Positions 13,558 to 15,199 of a DNA stretch of 15,199 nt are shown here, piece by piece. The notes below the pieces were generated by a model, which was not told the origin of the DNA, did not search any database, and saw only the letters and a program-made list of their open reading frames with translations. Numbering within the stretch: the first letter of the stretch is position 1; each line of letters begins with the position of its first letter. Position numbers and translations under genes: made by a program. Source of the stretch: Saprospiraceae bacterium UBA7687 (GTDB lineage Bacteria > Bacteroidota > Bacteroidia > Chitinophagales > Saprospiraceae); the NCBI GenBank assembly GCA_002482845.1, contig DLGT01000021.1, positions 1 through 15,199 on the forward strand. Direction: 5' to 3'.

Positions 13558-14670
13558 TCACACATTTTCATACTTCAGCATACTTTGTCCAATGATACCT
13601 CCACCAATGACATCATCTCCTTCGTAGAATACAGCAGATTGACCAGGAGCTATACCTCTCACATTTGCAAAAAACGATACATTTACCTGATCACCTTTGG
13701 GATGTAAGGAAGCAAGAACACCTTTATCATTATACCTGACTTGTGTGACCGCTTCCATACCGTCGTGTATAGCTGCATATTTCATGAGATTGATTTGTCC
13801 AACACTCATACCATTTCGAATCAGTTCATCCACTTCACCAAGGACGACAGTATTGGTCTCTGGCAATATTTCTGTTACAAACATAGGTGTCTTAAATCCG
13901 CCACCGAGTCCTTTGCGCTGACCAACTGTGTAGAATGGATATCCTTCATGGTTGCCAAGGAAATCTCCTTTTGCATTCACGAATGTACCACCTTTGACTC
14001 TATCTTCCAATCCTGGTACACGACGCTTCAAAAATCCACGATAATCATTGTCTGGAACGAAACAAATTTCATAACTCTCTGGCTTTTTGCTAAGATCTTC
14101 ATAACCAAAATCTTTTGCCATCTGTCTGATCTCTGGCTTGCTGTAACCACCTAAAGGAAAACTGCTGCGCTCAAGACATGATTGCGTAAGTCCCCAAAGA
14201 ACATAAGACTGATCTTTTCTATCATCTTTGCCTTTGGAAATGAATCTACGACCATTTTCTTCTTTGATAATGGCATAATGTCCAGTAGCGATAAACTCAC
14301 AATCCATGGCATCTGCACGTTTGAGTAGTGCGCTCCATTTGATGTGCGTATTGCAAAGAACACATGGATTTGGTGTTCGACCAGCTATATATTCTTCTAC
14401 AAAATTGTCTATGACATAATCACCAAATTCTTCTCTGATGTCAACTATAAAATGGTGAAATCCCATATTGACTGCCACTTGTCTAGCGTCGTTTATAGAG
14501 TCAAGCGAACAACATCCAGTCTCCTTCTTGGAACCACCTGCACTGGCGTAATCCCAAGTTTTCATGGTGATGCCTACTACTTCATACCCTTCTTCGTGGA
14601 GCATCATTGCTGCGACGGTACTATCTATACCACCACTCATAGCTACGAGTACTCTACCTTTTTTACTCAT
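13558..14670 (-). CDS. mnmA: tRNA-specific 2-thiouridylase MnmA
   Basis: A 370-aa enzyme that adds sulfur to U34 of tRNA-Lys, -Glu and -Gln (s2U). The ATP PP-loop is MSGGIDST (11-18). The catalytic Cys pair is Cys103 in NPCVLCN and Cys203 in YEICFVPD, at the positions expected from the family (about 102 and 199 in E. coli). GHYAII (130-135) and KDQSYVLWGL (152-161) match the tRNA-binding region, YTVGQRKGLG (247-256) is the start of the central domain, and the C-terminal barrel ends with IAPGQSAVFYEGDDVIGGG. The GCCS stretch at 52-55 is often seen in Bacteroidota members. The length is normal and nothing is missing. It has its own promoter at 14694-14701 and heads a possible three-gene transcript with the lipoprotein gene and rimM. 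Confidence 0.97.
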   Translation of the reverse strand: MSKKGRVLVAMSGGIDSTVAAMMLHEEGYEVVGITMKTWDYASAGGSKKETGCCSLDSINDARQVAVNMGFHHFIVDIREEFGDYVIDNFVEEYIAGRTPNPCVLCNTHIKWSALLKRADAMDCEFIATGHYAIIKEENGRRFISKGKDDRKDQSYVLWGLTQSCLERSSFPLGGYSKPEIRQMAKDFGYEDLSKKPESYEICFVPDNDYRGFLKRRVPGLEDRVKGGTFVNAKGDFLGNHEGYPFYTVGQRKGLGGGFKTPMFVTEILPETNTVVLGEVDELIRNGMSVGQINLMKYAAIHDGMEAVTQVRYNDKGVLASLHPKGDQVNVSFFANVRGIAPGQSAVFYEGDDVIGGGIIGQSMLKYENV

Positions 14671-14693
14671 GTTTATTATCTCTTTTGAAGGTG

Positions 14694-14701
14694 CAAAGAT
14701 A
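14694..14701 (-). promoter_or_regulatory. -7 element of mnmA
   Basis: It reads TATCTTTG followed by CA on the minus strand, identical over ten bases to the MerC-gene box. A start near 14688 gives a leader of about 18 nt to the ATG at 14670. The -33 position is T-rich without TTG. Confidence 0.65.
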
Positions 14702-14771
14702 GTGCAAATTGATTAAAAACTGGACACTACGGAGGAGATTGTATCATCTAGCTTCACAATTTAATTTTATT

Positions 14772-14794
14772 CAAGCCTTTCAGGCTTGTTTTTT
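14772..14794 (+). terminator. Terminator-like hairpin opening the repeat array
   Basis: CAAGCC-TTTCA-GGCTTG forms a 6-bp stem directly followed by six Ts (14789-14794), an intrinsic-terminator shape on the plus strand. The counterpart at 12117-12140 has a 5-bp stem and T6. No plus-strand gene precedes it, so it is better read as part of the repeat element than as the end of an operon. Confidence 0.5.
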
Positions 14795-14808
14795 CCCATC
14801 ATTTTTAC

Positions 14809-15199
14809 CCGTAGGTTTCACCTACGGTTATTCAAATTAAAGCCTTTCAGGCTTTGAAGGGCGTTTTGATTATATTCATTCCACTAAAGCTCAAATAATA
14901 TTTCGACTTGTTTGATTACCCTAGGTTTCACCTACGGTTATTCAAATTAAAGCTCTTCAGGCTTTGAAGAGTGGTAAGATTACATTCATTCTTACAAAGC
15001 TCAAGCAATATATTTCGACTTGATTTATAACAGTAGGTTTCACCTACTGTTATTTAGATTAAAGCCTTTCAGGCTTTGAAGGGCGTTTTGATTATATTCA
15101 TTTCATTAAAGCTCAAGTAATATTTCGCCTTGTTTGATTACCCTAGGTTTCACCTACGGTTATTCAAATTAAAGTCTTTCAGGCTTTGAAGGGCGTTTT
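14809..15199 (+). repeat. Tandem array of ~110-bp hairpin repeats (continues past the window)
   Basis: Four units start at 14809, 14919, 15031 and 15141 (110, 112 and 110 bp; the last is cut off by the window edge after 59 bp). Each opens with a stem-loop of the form NNNTAGG-TTTCA-CCTANNG, then TTATTNANATTAAAG, then a second stem-loop around TTCAGGCTTTGAAG. A ~60-bp AT-rich tail follows, with CATT, AAAGCTCAA, TATTTCG and CTTG. Units 1 and 3 and units 2 and 4 are the closer pairs, giving a higher-order period of 222 bp. No start codon with a lasting frame runs through the array. The family resembles dispersed REP-like intergenic hairpin elements, but no transposase is present here. Confidence 0.9.

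Noticed and set aside
14809..15199. CRISPR array
   Set aside because: The unit is ~110 bp and the whole unit is repeated, with no short repeat separated by unique spacers, and no cas genes are present.
14809..15199. Integron attC cassette array
   Set aside because: There is no integrase, no conserved core sites of the right form and no cassette reading frames between the hairpins.

Overview
The window looks like a chromosomal segment of a low-GC, Gram-negative member of the Bacteroidota. Several things point there independently: seven promoter -7 boxes of the TAnnTTTG type, start codons without purine-rich Shine-Dalgarno sites, many signal peptides ending in ..AQ, an OmpA protein with thrombospondin type 3 repeats, small OMP_b-brl porins, a pair of DUF6089/PorG-like barrels and a single-domain CBM48 protein. 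A saprospirian or related lineage is possible, but I cannot fix the order from sequence alone. No tRNA, rRNA, transposase, phage gene or CRISPR array is visible.

Layout. 1-341 (minus) is the 5' part of a CBM48 glycogen-binding protein. 659-1054 (minus) is a MerC-like membrane protein with a palindromic operator over its promoter. 1280-2176 (minus) is an unrecognised secreted protein. 2279-4021 (minus) is a phosphoglucomutase/phosphomannomutase. 4269-5729 (minus) is an OmpA-family envelope protein. Transcription then diverges: 6042-8187 (plus) is a two-gene phosphate operon (DUF47/PhoU-like protein plus PiT transporter), and 8614-9798 (plus) holds two tandem paralogous porins ended by a strong terminator. 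On the minus strand, 11948-10172 is a two-gene DUF6089 outer-membrane operon, and 14670-12223 carries mnmA, a lipoprotein gene and rimM. The right edge, from 14772, is a tandem array of ~110-bp hairpin-rich repeats that runs out of the window. One solitary relative of this repeat lies at 12117-12198.

How the genes relate. Most of the window is housekeeping and envelope function: sugar-phosphate metabolism (phosphomutase, perhaps linked to the glycogen-binding protein), phosphate uptake, outer-membrane barrels and RNA maturation (MnmA for the tRNA wobble base, RimM for 30S assembly). The least ordinary signals are three. The PiT transporter carries a PDZ-like domain between its two halves, predicted to be extracytoplasmic. 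The hairpin repeat array shows compensatory base changes, wobble pairs that all favour a plus-strand RNA, mutually exclusive stems and a 222-bp higher-order period. The MerC gene has a 17-bp palindrome placed exactly on its -33 element.
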